A stretch of 64,000 nt of DNA from Muribaculaceae bacterium (GCA_011959405.1 BLLX01000004.1:1-64000), one strand, 5' to 3'; shown: positions 1-9,346, counted from the stretch's first letter. A program made the numbers and translations. The notes: generated by a model not told the origin, from the sequence alone.

Positions 1-97
1 ACGGGTAAGGGCAGGTATACACTTTATTTTATCTTAAATGAAAAAGCCGTGTATAATCATGTGAATTCTTCACTATTTTCAGGCCGTAGGCTATTTT

Positions 98-129
98 TTT
101 GAAATTAGACGATAAAAGCATTAACTTTG
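98..129 (+). promoter_or_regulatory. Bacteroidetes promoter of the Fe-S factor/lpxH pair
   Basis: TTTG at 98-101, 20 bases, then TAACTTTG at 122-129: an exact fit to the Bacteroidetes sigma-ABfr consensus. The start codon at 139 lies only 9 bases after the -7 box, so the transcript should have almost no leader. Positions 1-97 hold no gene I can support. Confidence 0.8.
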
Positions 130-138
130 TGGATTATT

Positions 139-459
139 ATGAACGCAGAAGAAAAACTCAATGTTGAGACGCGCGCAGTGGAACTGCTGCGCACGGTATT
201 CGACCCGGAAATCCCGGTCGACATCTATTCTCTCGGCCTTATCTACCGGATAGAAGTGACTGATGACGACGTACTCCAGATCGACATGACCCTGACAGCC
301 CCCAACTGTCCGGCTGCCGACTTTTTAGTGGAAGACGCGCGATATAAACTCGAGACCATCGCCGGAATCAGATCAGTGGAGATCAACATCGTATTCGAGC
401 CGGAATGGACCAAGGACATGATGAGCGAGGAAGCCAAGCTGGAACTCGGATTCCTGTAA
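139..459 (+). CDS. MIP18/SufT-type iron-sulfur assembly protein (DUF59)
   Basis: A 106-residue single-domain protein of the MIP18 (DUF59, SufT/PaaD-like) family, whose members help assemble or deliver Fe-S clusters in the cytoplasm. Visible family marks are the DPEIPVDIYSLGLI stretch near residues 23-36 and the TLTAPNCP loop carrying the conserved cysteine. A TTG 12 bases upstream (127) could also initiate, but it lies inside the promoter -7 box, so ATG 139 is chosen. Next gene follows after 10 bases on the same strand and is probably cotranscribed. Family is secure; the exact client protein is unknown. Confidence 0.85.
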   Translation: MNAEEKLNVETRAVELLRTVFDPEIPVDIYSLGLIYRIEVTDDDVLQIDMTLTAPNCPAADFLVEDARYKLETIAGIRSVEINIVFEPEWTKDMMSEEAKLELGFL

Positions 460-469
460 GCATTAACCT

Positions 470-1252
470 ATGAGGAAGATCGACTATTTCATATCCGACC
501 TGCATCTGGGCGCCGCATATTTTATTGAACCGCGCGCGCACGAGAAGGCTGTGGCCGATTGGCTCCGGTCAATCGGGCCGACTGCCCGGCGGCTGTATCT
601 GGTAGGCGATATTCTCGACTATTGGTATGAATACCGCCATGTGGTGCCACAGGGCTATGTAAGGTTTTTTGGCGCGTTGGCAGAACTGGCCGACTCCGGG
701 GTGGAGGTGACGTGGATTATCGGCAACCACGACATCTGGATATTCGACTATCTTCCTTCGGAACTCGGCATAAGAGTGGTCGACGGCATTCTGGATGAAA
801 CCATCGACGGAAAAAGATTCATCATAAGCCACGGCGACGGCCTTGGGCGGATAGGCCCAGGCATGAGAGCTATCCGCACTTTGTTCCGCAACAGACTGTG
901 TCAGATACTTTTCGCCGCCATTCATCCACGCTGGACAGTAGGATTCGCCCATTGGTGGAGTGCATACAACAGACGACGCCACCACACCGGTCCGGCAGCC
1001 CGCCCTCTGCCCGTGGAGCCACTCGTGCAATGGGTTGAAGAGAATCAACTCACCCGTCCGGTACCTCCGGTCGATTTTTATGTGTTCGGACACTACCACA
1101 CCGTGGTCGACCGCAAGGTGGAAGGAGCGCGAATGATAGTGCTCGGAGACTGGATCACCAATATGAGCTACGGCACGTTCGATGGCACGAAATTCACCAT
1201 GCATCGGGTGGATTTAGAGGTAAAAAACGATCTTTCCAACACCGGGAAGTAA
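470..1252 (+). CDS. lpxH: UDP-2,3-diacylglucosamine diphosphatase (LpxH-like metallophosphoesterase)
   Basis: A 260-residue calcineurin-like metallophosphoesterase. The five metal-binding blocks are all present: DLHLG (10-14), GD (46-47), GNHD (85-88), HGDG (121-124) and GHYH (207-210). Family members of this length and motif spacing hydrolyse UDP-2,3-diacylglucosamine to lipid X, an early lipid A step on the cytoplasmic face of the inner membrane. It sits 10 bases behind the Fe-S factor, most likely in one transcript from the promoter at 98-129. Assignment as LpxH rather than another phosphoesterase of the superfamily rests on overall resemblance to Bacteroidetes LpxH-type proteins. Confidence 0.8.
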   Translation: MRKIDYFISDLHLGAAYFIEPRAHEKAVADWLRSIGPTARRLYLVGDILDYWYEYRHVVPQGYVRFFGALAELADSGVEVTWIIGNHDIWIFDYLPSELGIRVVDGILDETIDGKRFIISHGDGLGRIGPGMRAIRTLFRNRLCQILFAAIHPRWTVGFAHWWSAYNRRRHHTGPAARPLPVEPLVQWVEENQLTRPVPPVDFYVFGHYHTVVDRKVEGARMIVLGDWITNMSYGTFDGTKFTMHRVDLEVKNDLSNTGK

Positions 1253-1460
1253 ATACAGGCGCCATGCAACGGCAGGCATAAGACACACAAACAGCTGATA
1301 TAACGCAAATTACCTCACATGCGATTAAACATAGTTATTAAACGATGTTAAATAACATATAAATAAAGTTGCACGCACGGATAAAAACAGCCACCTTTGC
1401 ATCAGAAACCTGTAACAATCTTTTTTACCTTAGAAATTGTACCTATTGGAAACCTATTGA

Positions 1461-1486
1461 AAAGGAGCTCAGTGATGAGCTCCTTT
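1461..1486 (-). terminator. Hairpin terminator behind ccsBA (possibly bidirectional)
   Basis: Perfect 11-bp stem (1461-1471 with 1476-1486) around a GTGA loop. Read on the minus strand it is followed by TTTTC, and it begins 8 bases after the ccsBA stop. On the plus strand it could also stop transcripts from lpxH, with a weaker T-rich tail. Confidence 0.75.
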
Positions 1487-1493
1487 CTCTTAT

Positions 1494-3473
1494 TCATGCA
1501 TAACTGTGCAGACCGCCCAATATGAAATTCACCCCGAAATAGGTCATGACCACACAAGTGAAAGCCGCCACACACCATATAGCATAAGCCCTGTCGTCCG
1601 CAAGCCACGACAACGAGCGTCGGTGTAACGGCAAGGAATATACAAGCATGGTTATCAGTGCCCAGACCTCTTTCGGATCCCAGCCCCAATAGCGCCCCCA
1701 CGACATATTTGCCCACACAGCGCCAATGAATATACCTGCGGCAAGCAAAAACACCGCCGGTCTGAGCATACGCCGGCTTTCGGCAAGAAGATGGCGCCTA
1801 CCGAAAAGCCACGCCACACCGCACAGCGCCATCAACGCCAGCAGAGCGTAGGCAAGCATCACAGCCAGAACATGTACGCTCAGCAGCGGCGACCGCAACA
1901 CGGGCATTATCTGTGTGACCTGAGGGTTCCGCAATCCTATCATGGCTACCATCAGCGACAGTCCAGCCACCATGAGCCCCAAAGCAAGCAACTCCGGAGT
2001 GCGCCGTGCGCCCAAAGCGGCAGCCACACATGCGCCCACGGCCATCCATTGCATGGTCTCATATCCGTTGGCCATAGGAACCCGTCCTGCCGCCACAGCA
2101 TTCAGCGAGATGAGAAACAGAACATAGCCGGCCGACAAACCTACCGCCGCCCATGCCACCCGGCGGCACGGACAGACAAACAGCGCCACCGCTGCAACCA
2201 CCATGACAGCCGCGGGCCACGACGAAGCCGACAAATCCACAAACATACGCTCGGCCCACGTCCTTGCGGCCGACGGCAACACCTCCGGCACCACCGCATG
2301 CTGATAGCTCGCTATCTTGTCCACAGTCCGGGCCACGCCCTCCCAGTCGCCGACGGCCACCAACTCCGCCACATAGCCGAGACTATGCCGGGCCATGCGC
2401 CATGAATCCACGTCCATCGCATCAGGCATATCGTCCACAGGCGAATACCATACCATATTCCCCGATCCTGTATAAGGAAATATTTTCCAGAGCGATCCGG
2501 CCGACGCCATTGACGCCAGCGAGAATTTTTCATTTTCCTCCTCATGGCCCATATCCGAAAAGCGATAACGGCCACTCTCATCAAAAAAGTCGGCAAGCGA
2601 CGCACGGTCTCCGCCATCAGACGCCACACCTTTTATATATATACACGGCTCGTCCTTCCAGGAGTCATAATAAAACAGCCATCCCGACAGTACCTGCTCA
2701 GGATTCATCCCCCGATACGTCGCCGACCCCGTCAGCCTTACTGTGAAATCGCGCGCAAGCGATGAAAAAGGGGCCACACGTCCGTTATTATACACAAACA
2801 GATTTCCGAACCGTTCAGCCACATCGGCCGGAACCACCGATGGCGCGGCATTGAGAGCCGGCGAACAAAAGCCGATAACCGCGACGACCGCCGCCACTGT
2901 TTTCCGTCTTTTCTCCGGCACACATATCCATATCATGGACACCAGTAGCATCAAATATCCTGAATATGTCACCCCGATGCCCCACGGATCATGGGTGACA
3001 GTAAGCACAGAGCCAAGAGAGTCGGCATCATAGCCCGACTGATAAAAACGGTAACCGTCCGCCGTCACCACTTTATTCATCGCTACGGTCTCCTTTGTGC
3101 CGTCCACCGTAATATGGCTCACAAAGTCCGAAGGCGCCTGTGTGCCAGGATAATATTCCACAACGAACTCATCGAGAGTCACAGGCAACGCTCCTACAAA
3201 CACCGTATCCCCCACCCTCAGATGCACCTTCTCGGACGTGCCGCAGCAATGCGTGACCAATGCCCCGGCAAGTATGACCAGAAATGAGACATGAAGCATA
3301 AACACGGCAGGACGCACATATAGTCTGCGTCTCACAATGACACACAACGACCACGCGGCCAATACAGCCCACCCCGCCACAAAGACCGGAGAGGTATAAA
3401 TCCTCTCCGCATCAGGCAAAAAACTCACGGCGGCCAAAGCCACCACCATCAAGGCCAATATAATGAAAGGCAT
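1494..3473 (-). CDS. ccsBA: Cytochrome c biogenesis protein CcsBA (ResB-ResC fusion)
   Basis: A 659-residue polytopic inner-membrane protein that exports haem and attaches it to CXXCH motifs of secreted cytochromes c (System II). The N-terminal third is ResB/CcsB-like, with three hydrophobic segments and a periplasmic domain; a long periplasmic middle follows; the C-terminal half is CcsA-like with several membrane spans and the tryptophan-rich WWD signature at about residues 592-605 (WGRYWGWDPKEVW). The fused form is usual in Bacteroidetes. It lies downstream of a gene encoding a two-CXXCH protein, an obvious substrate. Leader is unusual: it would be made mostly of heptamer repeats (3489-3537). 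Confidence 0.92.
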   Translation of the reverse strand: MPFIILALMVVALAAVSFLPDAERIYTSPVFVAGWAVLAAWSLCVIVRRRLYVRPAVFMLHVSFLVILAGALVTHCCGTSEKVHLRVGDTVFVGALPVTLDEFVVEYYPGTQAPSDFVSHITVDGTKETVAMNKVVTADGYRFYQSGYDADSLGSVLTVTHDPWGIGVTYSGYLMLLVSMIWICVPEKRRKTVAAVVAVIGFCSPALNAAPSVVPADVAERFGNLFVYNNGRVAPFSSLARDFTVRLTGSATYRGMNPEQVLSGWLFYYDSWKDEPCIYIKGVASDGGDRASLADFFDESGRYRFSDMGHEEENEKFSLASMASAGSLWKIFPYTGSGNMVWYSPVDDMPDAMDVDSWRMARHSLGYVAELVAVGDWEGVARTVDKIASYQHAVVPEVLPSAARTWAERMFVDLSASSWPAAVMVVAAVALFVCPCRRVAWAAVGLSAGYVLFLISLNAVAAGRVPMANGYETMQWMAVGACVAAALGARRTPELLALGLMVAGLSLMVAMIGLRNPQVTQIMPVLRSPLLSVHVLAVMLAYALLALMALCGVAWLFGRRHLLAESRRMLRPAVFLLAAGIFIGAVWANMSWGRYWGWDPKEVWALITMLVYSLPLHRRSLSWLADDRAYAIWCVAAFTCVVMTYFGVNFILGGLHSYA

Positions 3474-3487
3474 AGTAGTTTTATAAT

Positions 3488-3537
<50 letters not shown>

Positions 3538-3545
3538 CAAATTTA
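3538..3545 (-). promoter_or_regulatory. Candidate promoter of ccsBA
   Basis: Minus-strand TAAATTTG, a match to the TAnnTTTG -7 box, located in the 33-base spacer between the two heptamer arrays and 65 bases before the ccsBA start. No clear TTTG lies 19-21 bases upstream, so this is tentative. Confidence 0.45.
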
Positions 3546-3570
3546 GCAAAAACATCGAATATAAACACCC

Positions 3571-3605
3571 GACTCCTAACTCCTCACTCCTAATTCCTAA
3601 TTCTA
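3571..3605. repeat. Heptamer tandem repeat, array 2 (inverted)
   Basis: Five diverged heptamers GACTCCT, AACTCCT, CACTCCT, AATTCCT, AATTCTA. They are the reverse complement of array 1, so a read-through transcript could fold array 1 against array 2 into one long stem. The array runs into the stop codon of the di-haem protein gene. Confidence 0.85.
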
Positions 3606-5279
3606 AATTGCTTCTAAAAACGCGACCACGGCATCACGGTCTGTTTTTGACAGAGCACGGAAACGGTTCACGGAATATGCCGCATCGCTTTGCTCAGAAG
3701 CTCCATGCCACATGATCGCTTCCAGCGTGGTGCGCGCACGGCAGTCATGAAGACGGTCGGCATACTCCGCTCCGGTCACCTTTTGATGCAGACCACGGCC
3801 CCAAAGAGGAGTAGTCCGGCACCATCCGTTGCGTATATCATTCACCATCATCAATTTATGTTGCACCATATCTGTATAAGGCCATATCTTCTGTTCTGGA
3901 TAGCGCGGAAGATCCCGTCCGCCACTTCCATTGAAAAACTGTGCCGGATCCCTCACTTCATCCTTCCCTGTAGTCCACGAAGGACGGTGACAATAGGCAC
4001 AGCCTATCTCCTGAAATAGCTCTTTGCCGCGAGCCACCGACGGATTGTCAATATCACGCACTGCGGGAACGGCCAGCCCCCGGTGCCACACCATCATGTC
4101 TATATAATTCTGGTCTGAAGCCTCGGCTGACAGCGACGTCGAATTGATATATGCCAGAATATCCTTCTCGACATCACCGGAAAACCATTCGGGATGTGTA
4201 CGGTCAGGATCCACTGACTCTATGTAGGCTGGAAAAGCAGCCTGCACTTCCGGATCACGCGAAGCAGCCACGGCATAGAATCCTCCGGCATCCTTATAGT
4301 GGTAACGACGGTCAGAACGTGTCACGTTGGTGATATTCCAGAACGCATTGGCCCCGGCGGCGTCCTGCAGCGGACCGCGCGACAGCGCGTATGTGTAACG
4401 GAACGGATATCCGGCTCCGTCAGAACTCTGTTCCTTCGAGGTGTACAGTCCCGTCCAGTCTCCGCCCTTGAAAACCGCCGGATTCAGTCCGTTTGGCAAA
4501 AATCCGTCCTTCTCCTCCTCTTCATACTGCCTGCGCAGATCCTCGTCAGAGATAGCATCGAGCAAACCTGTCCCGTATATGCCGATGGTCGATTCAAGGC
4601 GCACCTCATAATCACCCATCTGCGACTCCGTAAGCACACCTTGATTATAGGCATAGACAGCAGAAGGCTCCATCGTGACCTCAGGATAACGCAACGCATA
4701 CGTCTCACCGTCATCAAAGCGGTTGCCGAAACGATCGGTATATTCATGCCATTTCAGCATCACGCGGCTCTCGTCAAGCGGAGCTTTGAATGGAGCCACA
4801 GCATGGCCCTGCGGCATACCTGCAAGCCAGTTGACATAGGCCTGGGTCGAGGGATTATACACCACCAGCAGATATCCGTTGCCAGGATCATTAGTGCTGA
4901 ACGGTCCGTCTGGCCGCGACTTGCCATGGCCGTAGCCCGGATGGCAGTGCATGCACGACGAGCGTACGTAGACCGGTCCCAGCCCTCCCCTCACTCCGCT
5001 GTTGTTAGACACATAATTTTTCTCAAACAACTGCTCGCCGCGCTTGAACGAAGCAAGCAGTCCGCCGCGCTCCACACTTTTTGTAGGTTGCTCGAATGCA
5101 GCCGAAGTGGTTATGAACGACGTGCCCAACTCCCCGCCTGCATAATACCACTCTGGGCGTTCGTTCTTTTCCGGATCATGCGTTCCGGAAAGATCGCCGG
5201 GCTTTTCCTCTTCCGCGGAACATGCGGTCACGGCCGTCGCCGCAATGATAACGGCCGGCAGATATAAATACTGTTTCAT
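3603..5279 (-). CDS. Di-haem oxidoreductase lipoprotein (DUF1111, thiol oxidoreductase-like)
   Basis: A 558-residue exported protein with two haem c motifs, CMHCH (109-113) and CAYCH (427-431), in the arrangement of the DUF1111 di-haem oxidoreductase family, distant relatives of di-haem peroxidases. The start MKQYLYLP gives a lipoprotein signal peptide ending TAVTAC; an ATG five codons upstream overlaps the imelysin stop and spoils the signal. Adjacent imelysin, porin and CcsBA genes point to a periplasmic redox step in metal acquisition: in Pseudomonas, DUF1111 and imelysin genes are also neighbours and iron-regulated. Biochemical reaction is not established for the family. Confidence 0.85.
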   Translation of the reverse strand: MKQYLYLPAVIIAATAVTACSAEEEKPGDLSGTHDPEKNERPEWYYAGGELGTSFITTSAAFEQPTKSVERGGLLASFKRGEQLFEKNYVSNNSGVRGGLGPVYVRSSCMHCHPGYGHGKSRPDGPFSTNDPGNGYLLVVYNPSTQAYVNWLAGMPQGHAVAPFKAPLDESRVMLKWHEYTDRFGNRFDDGETYALRYPEVTMEPSAVYAYNQGVLTESQMGDYEVRLESTIGIYGTGLLDAISDEDLRRQYEEEEKDGFLPNGLNPAVFKGGDWTGLYTSKEQSSDGAGYPFRYTYALSRGPLQDAAGANAFWNITNVTRSDRRYHYKDAGGFYAVAASRDPEVQAAFPAYIESVDPDRTHPEWFSGDVEKDILAYINSTSLSAEASDQNYIDMMVWHRGLAVPAVRDIDNPSVARGKELFQEIGCAYCHRPSWTTGKDEVRDPAQFFNGSGGRDLPRYPEQKIWPYTDMVQHKLMMVNDIRNGWCRTTPLWGRGLHQKVTGAEYADRLHDCRARTTLEAIMWHGASEQSDAAYSVNRFRALSKTDRDAVVAFLEAI

Positions 5280-5290
5280 AATCAACTGTG

Positions 5291-6526
5291 TCAATTATCT
5301 GAGATCAACAATATCACCTCATCAAACACGTCGACAAGATCATTGCAGGCATCCACTGCGGCAAAATTGACATCGTGCATGGACACATCCTGCGAAGTGG
5401 ACGCAAACGGCTCCCTCATGCGCGATATGGCATCGACCGCACTGTCTATGGCCGCTTTCACCCTCAGGTCAAGACCGGGATCCACAGAAGCCACATAATC
5501 GCTGAGAGTATGTGCCGACGGCATGATGTAATCTTCAGTCTCGCCTTCAGCTGGCTGATAACCCATATAGGCATGACGCACCGAGCGGATATTGTCGACA
5601 AAATCCGTAATGGAATTCAACGCGTATGGCGACTCTATATAATCCGGATCCGCCGCCAGACCTGAACCTACCGGATTGCCGATCTTCTGATTGCCCACCT
5701 CGTCGGCTATGTCCTGGGCACCGACAATCAGTTCCTCCACCGCCTGAGCATAACTCACATACATGCTGCCGACTTTTCCGGCATTCTTCATATATGCTCC
5801 GTAATTACGGTCATAGCTAAGTTCAGCATCATCAAGTATCGAGAGTTTTTCGGCCGACACAGTGCCGGGATCGGCCCACGAAGCCTCAAGACGCACGCAA
5901 CAGTTGCGCAAATCATCGGCAACGGCGGCAAGATAATACAGTTCATTCTGTGTAAACCGCTCCACAGGACGTGGCGACGTGACAGCAGCCGACTCCGACG
6001 ACGGCTCGAAAATCATATATTCAATCGCATGAAACCCTAGCAGTCCCTGACCCAGCGACGAACCCACATATTCTCCCGCACTCTCGCGGTCGTGCATCTG
6101 CGCCATCTGCGACGGATTACCGAGCATGGCTTCCATAGCGGTCCTGTCGAGCGGCCATGTGTCGATATGCGGATCAATGTTATAGTCGGCAGCTGCGCCG
6201 AAAAGCCACGCTTCACTCAGCTCCCAGTAGCGTCGGGCTTCGATCCATAGCCTGCCGGCTTCAGCTACCATGTCCGGCGTCAGATTGCCAACGCCGGCCG
6301 CACACATCTCATCGCATTTCGCCGCCAGACGGAGCGACGCATCGGCCAGACCCCGGTAGGTAGGCACCACCGTATTGTTCACATAATCCTCCACCACAGG
6401 GCGCAAAGCGATCTCCTGTGCGTCGGCCGCATACGATCCTCCATCCGCAGGATCATCCTGAGAGCATGACACAAGCATTGCTGCCGACATCGCCGCAGCC
6501 AGGACAAAATAATGATTCTTTACCAT
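5291..6526 (-). CDS. Imelysin (peptidase M75) family lipoprotein
   Basis: A 411-residue lipoprotein: signal peptide ending MLVSC, then a helical imelysin domain. The family hallmark GxHxxE is present as G164-F-H166-A-I-E169. Imelysins are predicted to bind or handle iron at the envelope; proteolysis is doubtful for most. The stop overlaps the upstream edge of the next gene, and the porin lies 38 bases before it, so the three are probably one transcript. The protein likely faces the periplasm or the outer membrane, working with the porin and the di-haem lipoprotein. The name is firm, the function inferred. Confidence 0.88.
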   Translation of the reverse strand: MVKNHYFVLAAAMSAAMLVSCSQDDPADGGSYAADAQEIALRPVVEDYVNNTVVPTYRGLADASLRLAAKCDEMCAAGVGNLTPDMVAEAGRLWIEARRYWELSEAWLFGAAADYNIDPHIDTWPLDRTAMEAMLGNPSQMAQMHDRESAGEYVGSSLGQGLLGFHAIEYMIFEPSSESAAVTSPRPVERFTQNELYYLAAVADDLRNCCVRLEASWADPGTVSAEKLSILDDAELSYDRNYGAYMKNAGKVGSMYVSYAQAVEELIVGAQDIADEVGNQKIGNPVGSGLAADPDYIESPYALNSITDFVDNIRSVRHAYMGYQPAEGETEDYIMPSAHTLSDYVASVDPGLDLRVKAAIDSAVDAISRMREPFASTSQDVSMHDVNFAAVDACNDLVDVFDEVILLISDN

Positions 6527-6564
6527 AAAAGTATAAAAGTATAAAATATGTTTGGTTATTAAAT

Positions 6565-7809
6565 TTATTTCCGACGAGTGAAAAATCCCGTATAAGCCAC
6601 CCCCACCGATACAGACGGCTCATTGTTGTATGGCCTGCGCATAATCCCGGCCGAATACTCCCCCTTGACCACAATCTGCGGAATAGGATAGTAATTTACT
6701 CCGGCGGCAACGCGATGACGTCCGCACCAGTCATACCGGAGAATACCTCCGGCCGTCCTCAGCATGGAATCATAGAAATCATAGCGGGCAAACAGATAGA
6801 ACTTCTGTTTCCTGACCTTTATTGGAGCAAAAATGTCATAACCGGCTTCCACTCCGGCCGATATGGCATCGGATGCCACATTGGTTTTCGGCGAAGGAGA
6901 GTCGTTGCGCATTTTCTTATTGTAGGCGGTGATCCTGTCAGAATTCGACAGATGTCCGTAGATCACCCCGCCGCGCACTATCATGTCATAGCCCGAATAG
7001 TCAAAATCTACCGCTCCGATTGTCAGCAGCCCCTTCACGTCCTCCCAATTGCTGTTAGGCTTTGTCAGAGTATTGCTGAACGTATTGCCGGCATATCCGC
7101 TCACACCGACTCGCAACCCATCAACACGGTAATCCACACGGGCTGCACCCGCTACCGTATTGGCTATTTTGAACTCATAGGGCGACCCGCCACCGGTAGC
7201 TACCCAACCTTCCCGGCCGAAGCGGTCGGAATCAAGGCCGGGCATTATCAAGGCTTCATAGCGCCAGCGTCCGGCGTGTCCCCACAACGATATGCCGGTC
7301 TCATGCCATGTGCAGGGAATGATCTTGGCGTCGCCCTCCGGACGATACACTCCGAAGAATTCCACAGGCATATGTGCACGGTTTGTTGATCCCACCGGCA
7401 CCACAATGTGTCCCACCCGCAGATTCAGTTGCGGCATGAACGATTTCTGAAGCCAGAACTGCTCCAGAGCCACCTCACCCCCACGCTCTACCTCAGTCTC
7501 ATACTCACCACCCTCATCATCCTCCATTTCCACGGCGGTCTCCACCCCGCCATGCTCAAATTCTATCTCCGTACCCATGCTCCAACCTTTGCCGAAATCA
7601 TAGCCGAGATAGACCACTACATGCGGCAGATCCACGCGGCCATGATGCTGACCGGCAAAATTCTGTGGATTTTTATATCTGTTCCATGCGTCCGAAAAAA
7701 AATTATAGGAATAAGTCGCTTCGCCATAGCCGCCCACTGTAAGCTGGGCCGATGCCCCCAGAGCGCACGCCGATGCTCCGATCAGGAGCGATGTGATTTT
7801 ACTGTTCAT
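6565..7809 (-). CDS. Outer-membrane porin-like beta-barrel
   Basis: A 414-residue protein with a cleavable signal peptide (cleavage near GASA|Q, residue 21). The rest alternates short hydrophobic and polar stretches with many aromatic residues, typical of a 16-strand barrel of the phosphate-selective porin (OprO/OprP) type; it ends in a strand rich in aromatic and charged residues. An acidic low-complexity segment (about residues 80-105, Glu/Asp-rich) may form an external or pore loop suited to cations. First gene of the cluster with imelysin and the di-haem protein, which suggests uptake of a metal or metal complex. Substrate is not shown by sequence. Confidence 0.75.
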   Translation of the reverse strand: MNSKITSLLIGASACALGASAQLTVGGYGEATYSYNFFSDAWNRYKNPQNFAGQHHGRVDLPHVVVYLGYDFGKGWSMGTEIEFEHGGVETAVEMEDDEGGEYETEVERGGEVALEQFWLQKSFMPQLNLRVGHIVVPVGSTNRAHMPVEFFGVYRPEGDAKIIPCTWHETGISLWGHAGRWRYEALIMPGLDSDRFGREGWVATGGGSPYEFKIANTVAGAARVDYRVDGLRVGVSGYAGNTFSNTLTKPNSNWEDVKGLLTIGAVDFDYSGYDMIVRGGVIYGHLSNSDRITAYNKKMRNDSPSPKTNVASDAISAGVEAGYDIFAPIKVRKQKFYLFARYDFYDSMLRTAGGILRYDWCGRHRVAAGVNYYPIPQIVVKGEYSAGIMRRPYNNEPSVSVGVAYTGFFTRRK

Positions 7810-7841
7810 TGAAACGTGATGGATATTTGGTTATTCGGCTG

Positions 7842-7849
7842 CAAAATTA
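7842..7849 (-). promoter_or_regulatory. Candidate promoter of the porin-imelysin cluster
   Basis: Minus-strand TAATTTTG, a full match to TAnnTTTG, 33 bases before the porin start codon. No TTTG is found at the proper distance upstream, so expression may need an activator or the site may be weak. The rest of 7850-7989 contains nothing else I can support. Confidence 0.55.
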
Positions 7850-7989
7850 CTGCCGCTCCACCATCGCCGAAATACTCAAATCATGGTAAAATCACCGCAT
7901 CCCCGGAGCTGACACACCATCGCTATCTAATCACATCGAAGTATGATGCCATGTTTATAGTTTATGATTTATGGGAATGGTTTATAGAC

Positions 7990-8030
7990 AGACAAAGGTG
8001 CGTGTGTCATAAGACCACGCACCTTTGTCT
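7990..8030 (-). terminator. Strong hairpin terminator behind sdaA
   Basis: Perfect 15-bp stem (7990-8004 with 8016-8030), 11-base loop, 28 bases beyond the sdaA stop. The flanking sequence is A/T-rich but lacks a long T run on the minus strand. Confidence 0.75.
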
Positions 8031-8057
8031 AATTTATATGAAGTATATTTCAATCGG

Positions 8058-9254
8058 TCATTTGATCACCGCAAGTCCGCCTTTGGCCGTTTCCTTATAA
8101 AGCGAAGGCAGGTCATGGCCGGTCTGCTTCATGACTTCGACAATACGGTCGAAACTCACCGAATGCCTTCCGTCTGAAAAAGCCGAATAAAGGTTGGCAT
8201 CCAGAGCGCGGGCGGCAGCATAGGCATTGCGCTCGATGCAAGGGATCTGCACAAGTCCGCACACCGGATCGCAAGTAAGCCCGAGATGATGTTCCAGCCC
8301 CATTTCAGCCGAATATTCGATCTGGCGCGGCGTGCCGCCAAAGAGCTGGCTGGCGGCCGCGGCCGCCATGGCGCATGCCACCCCCACCTCGCCCTGGCAT
8401 CCGACCTCAGCGCCGCTCACCGACGCGTTATGCTTGACCACATTGCCGAACAATCCGGCTGTAGCCAGCGCACGCAATATGCGCTTTTCACTGAAATTCT
8501 TGGAATTATGCAGATGATACAGCACGGCGGGCACTATGCCGCACGAACCACACGTCGGAGCAGTGACAATCTTGCCTCCGGCGGCATTCTCCTCGCTCAC
8601 AGCCAAGGCATACGCATATAGCAGACCTCGCGATTTCAAGGAATTATTATAGCCAGCGGAATGAACATAATAGCTGATGGCTTTTCGCGACACTCCAAGT
8701 CCGCCGGGCAACACGCCCTCGGCCTCGATACCGCGTTCCACGGCCTCCTTCATCACTTTCCACACCTCGCTGAGATAGTCCCACACTGAACTGTCCTCGC
8801 ATTGCTCAACATATTCCCAGAAAGCATGACCGGTGGTGTCACACCAGTTCAGGATCTCGGCGATAGTGGTCATGGAATATACCGATTCGGAAGTCTTGCG
8901 CTCCTCGCCGTCGCGGATCACGTCGCCGCCGCCTATGCTGTAGAGAGTCACGTCGTCCATCACGGAGCCGTCGGCCGAATACGCCTTGAAACGCATGCCG
9001 TTAGGATGAAACGGCAGAAAAACGTCAAGCTGCCACTCAATCTCTGTGGGCGCGGCAGGCGAAAGCACATCGAGGATAGCCTTGTCTGTAAGGTGACCCT
9101 TACCGGTAGCGGCGAGCGCACCGTAAAGCACCACTTCAAAACGAACGGCCCCGGCATTACGCTTCAGAAACATCCCTGCGGCATTGCGCGGACCCATAGT
9201 GTGCGAACTGCTCGGACCGTAACCTATCTTATAAAGTTGCCTGATTGATTCCAT
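8058..9254 (-). CDS. sdaA: L-serine ammonia-lyase (serine deaminase), single chain
   Basis: A 398-residue enzyme converting L-serine to pyruvate and ammonia in the cytoplasm. It has the single-chain, Fe-S dependent arrangement: the SSHTMGPRNAA segment near the N-terminus (residues 16-26), the TAPTCGSCG block and the C-terminal CDPVCGLVQIPCIERN cysteine cluster that binds the oxygen-labile 4Fe-4S centre. Stand-alone transcript bounded by its own promoter (9273-9304) and a strong hairpin (7990-8030). Pyruvate made here could feed the ferredoxin-dependent oxidoreductases found elsewhere in the window. Confidence 0.93.
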   Translation of the reverse strand: MESIRQLYKIGYGPSSSHTMGPRNAAGMFLKRNAGAVRFEVVLYGALAATGKGHLTDKAILDVLSPAAPTEIEWQLDVFLPFHPNGMRFKAYSADGSVMDDVTLYSIGGGDVIRDGEERKTSESVYSMTTIAEILNWCDTTGHAFWEYVEQCEDSSVWDYLSEVWKVMKEAVERGIEAEGVLPGGLGVSRKAISYYVHSAGYNNSLKSRGLLYAYALAVSEENAAGGKIVTAPTCGSCGIVPAVLYHLHNSKNFSEKRILRALATAGLFGNVVKHNASVSGAEVGCQGEVGVACAMAAAAASQLFGGTPRQIEYSAEMGLEHHLGLTCDPVCGLVQIPCIERNAYAAARALDANLYSAFSDGRHSVSFDRIVEVMKQTGHDLPSLYKETAKGGLAVIK

Positions 9255-9272
9255 ATCATTGATTTATGACCG

Positions 9273-9304
9273 CAAAAGTACTCAAAATCCCAAAAACAGG
9301 CAAC
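9273..9304 (-). promoter_or_regulatory. Promoter of sdaA
   Basis: Minus-strand TACTTTTG (9273-9280) preceded at exactly 20 bases by GTTG (9301-9304). The start codon is 18 bases downstream of the -7 box. Confidence 0.65.
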
Positions 9305-9332
9305 TGAAAACCGACAACTGAAAACTTTTTCG

Positions 9333-9340
9333 TAAATTTG
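9333..9340 (+). promoter_or_regulatory. Promoter of the propeller protein-PAP2-kdsC run
   Basis: TAAATTTG with the ATG at 9347 only 6 bases later, which leaves essentially no room for a leader. No good -33 TTG is seen. Confidence 0.55.
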
Positions 9341-9346
9341 CCGATT

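Noticed and set aside
7816-8100. A 94-codon plus-strand open frame between the porin and sdaA
   Set aside because: It contains the sdaA terminator hairpin and the porin promoter complement, and its product has no features.
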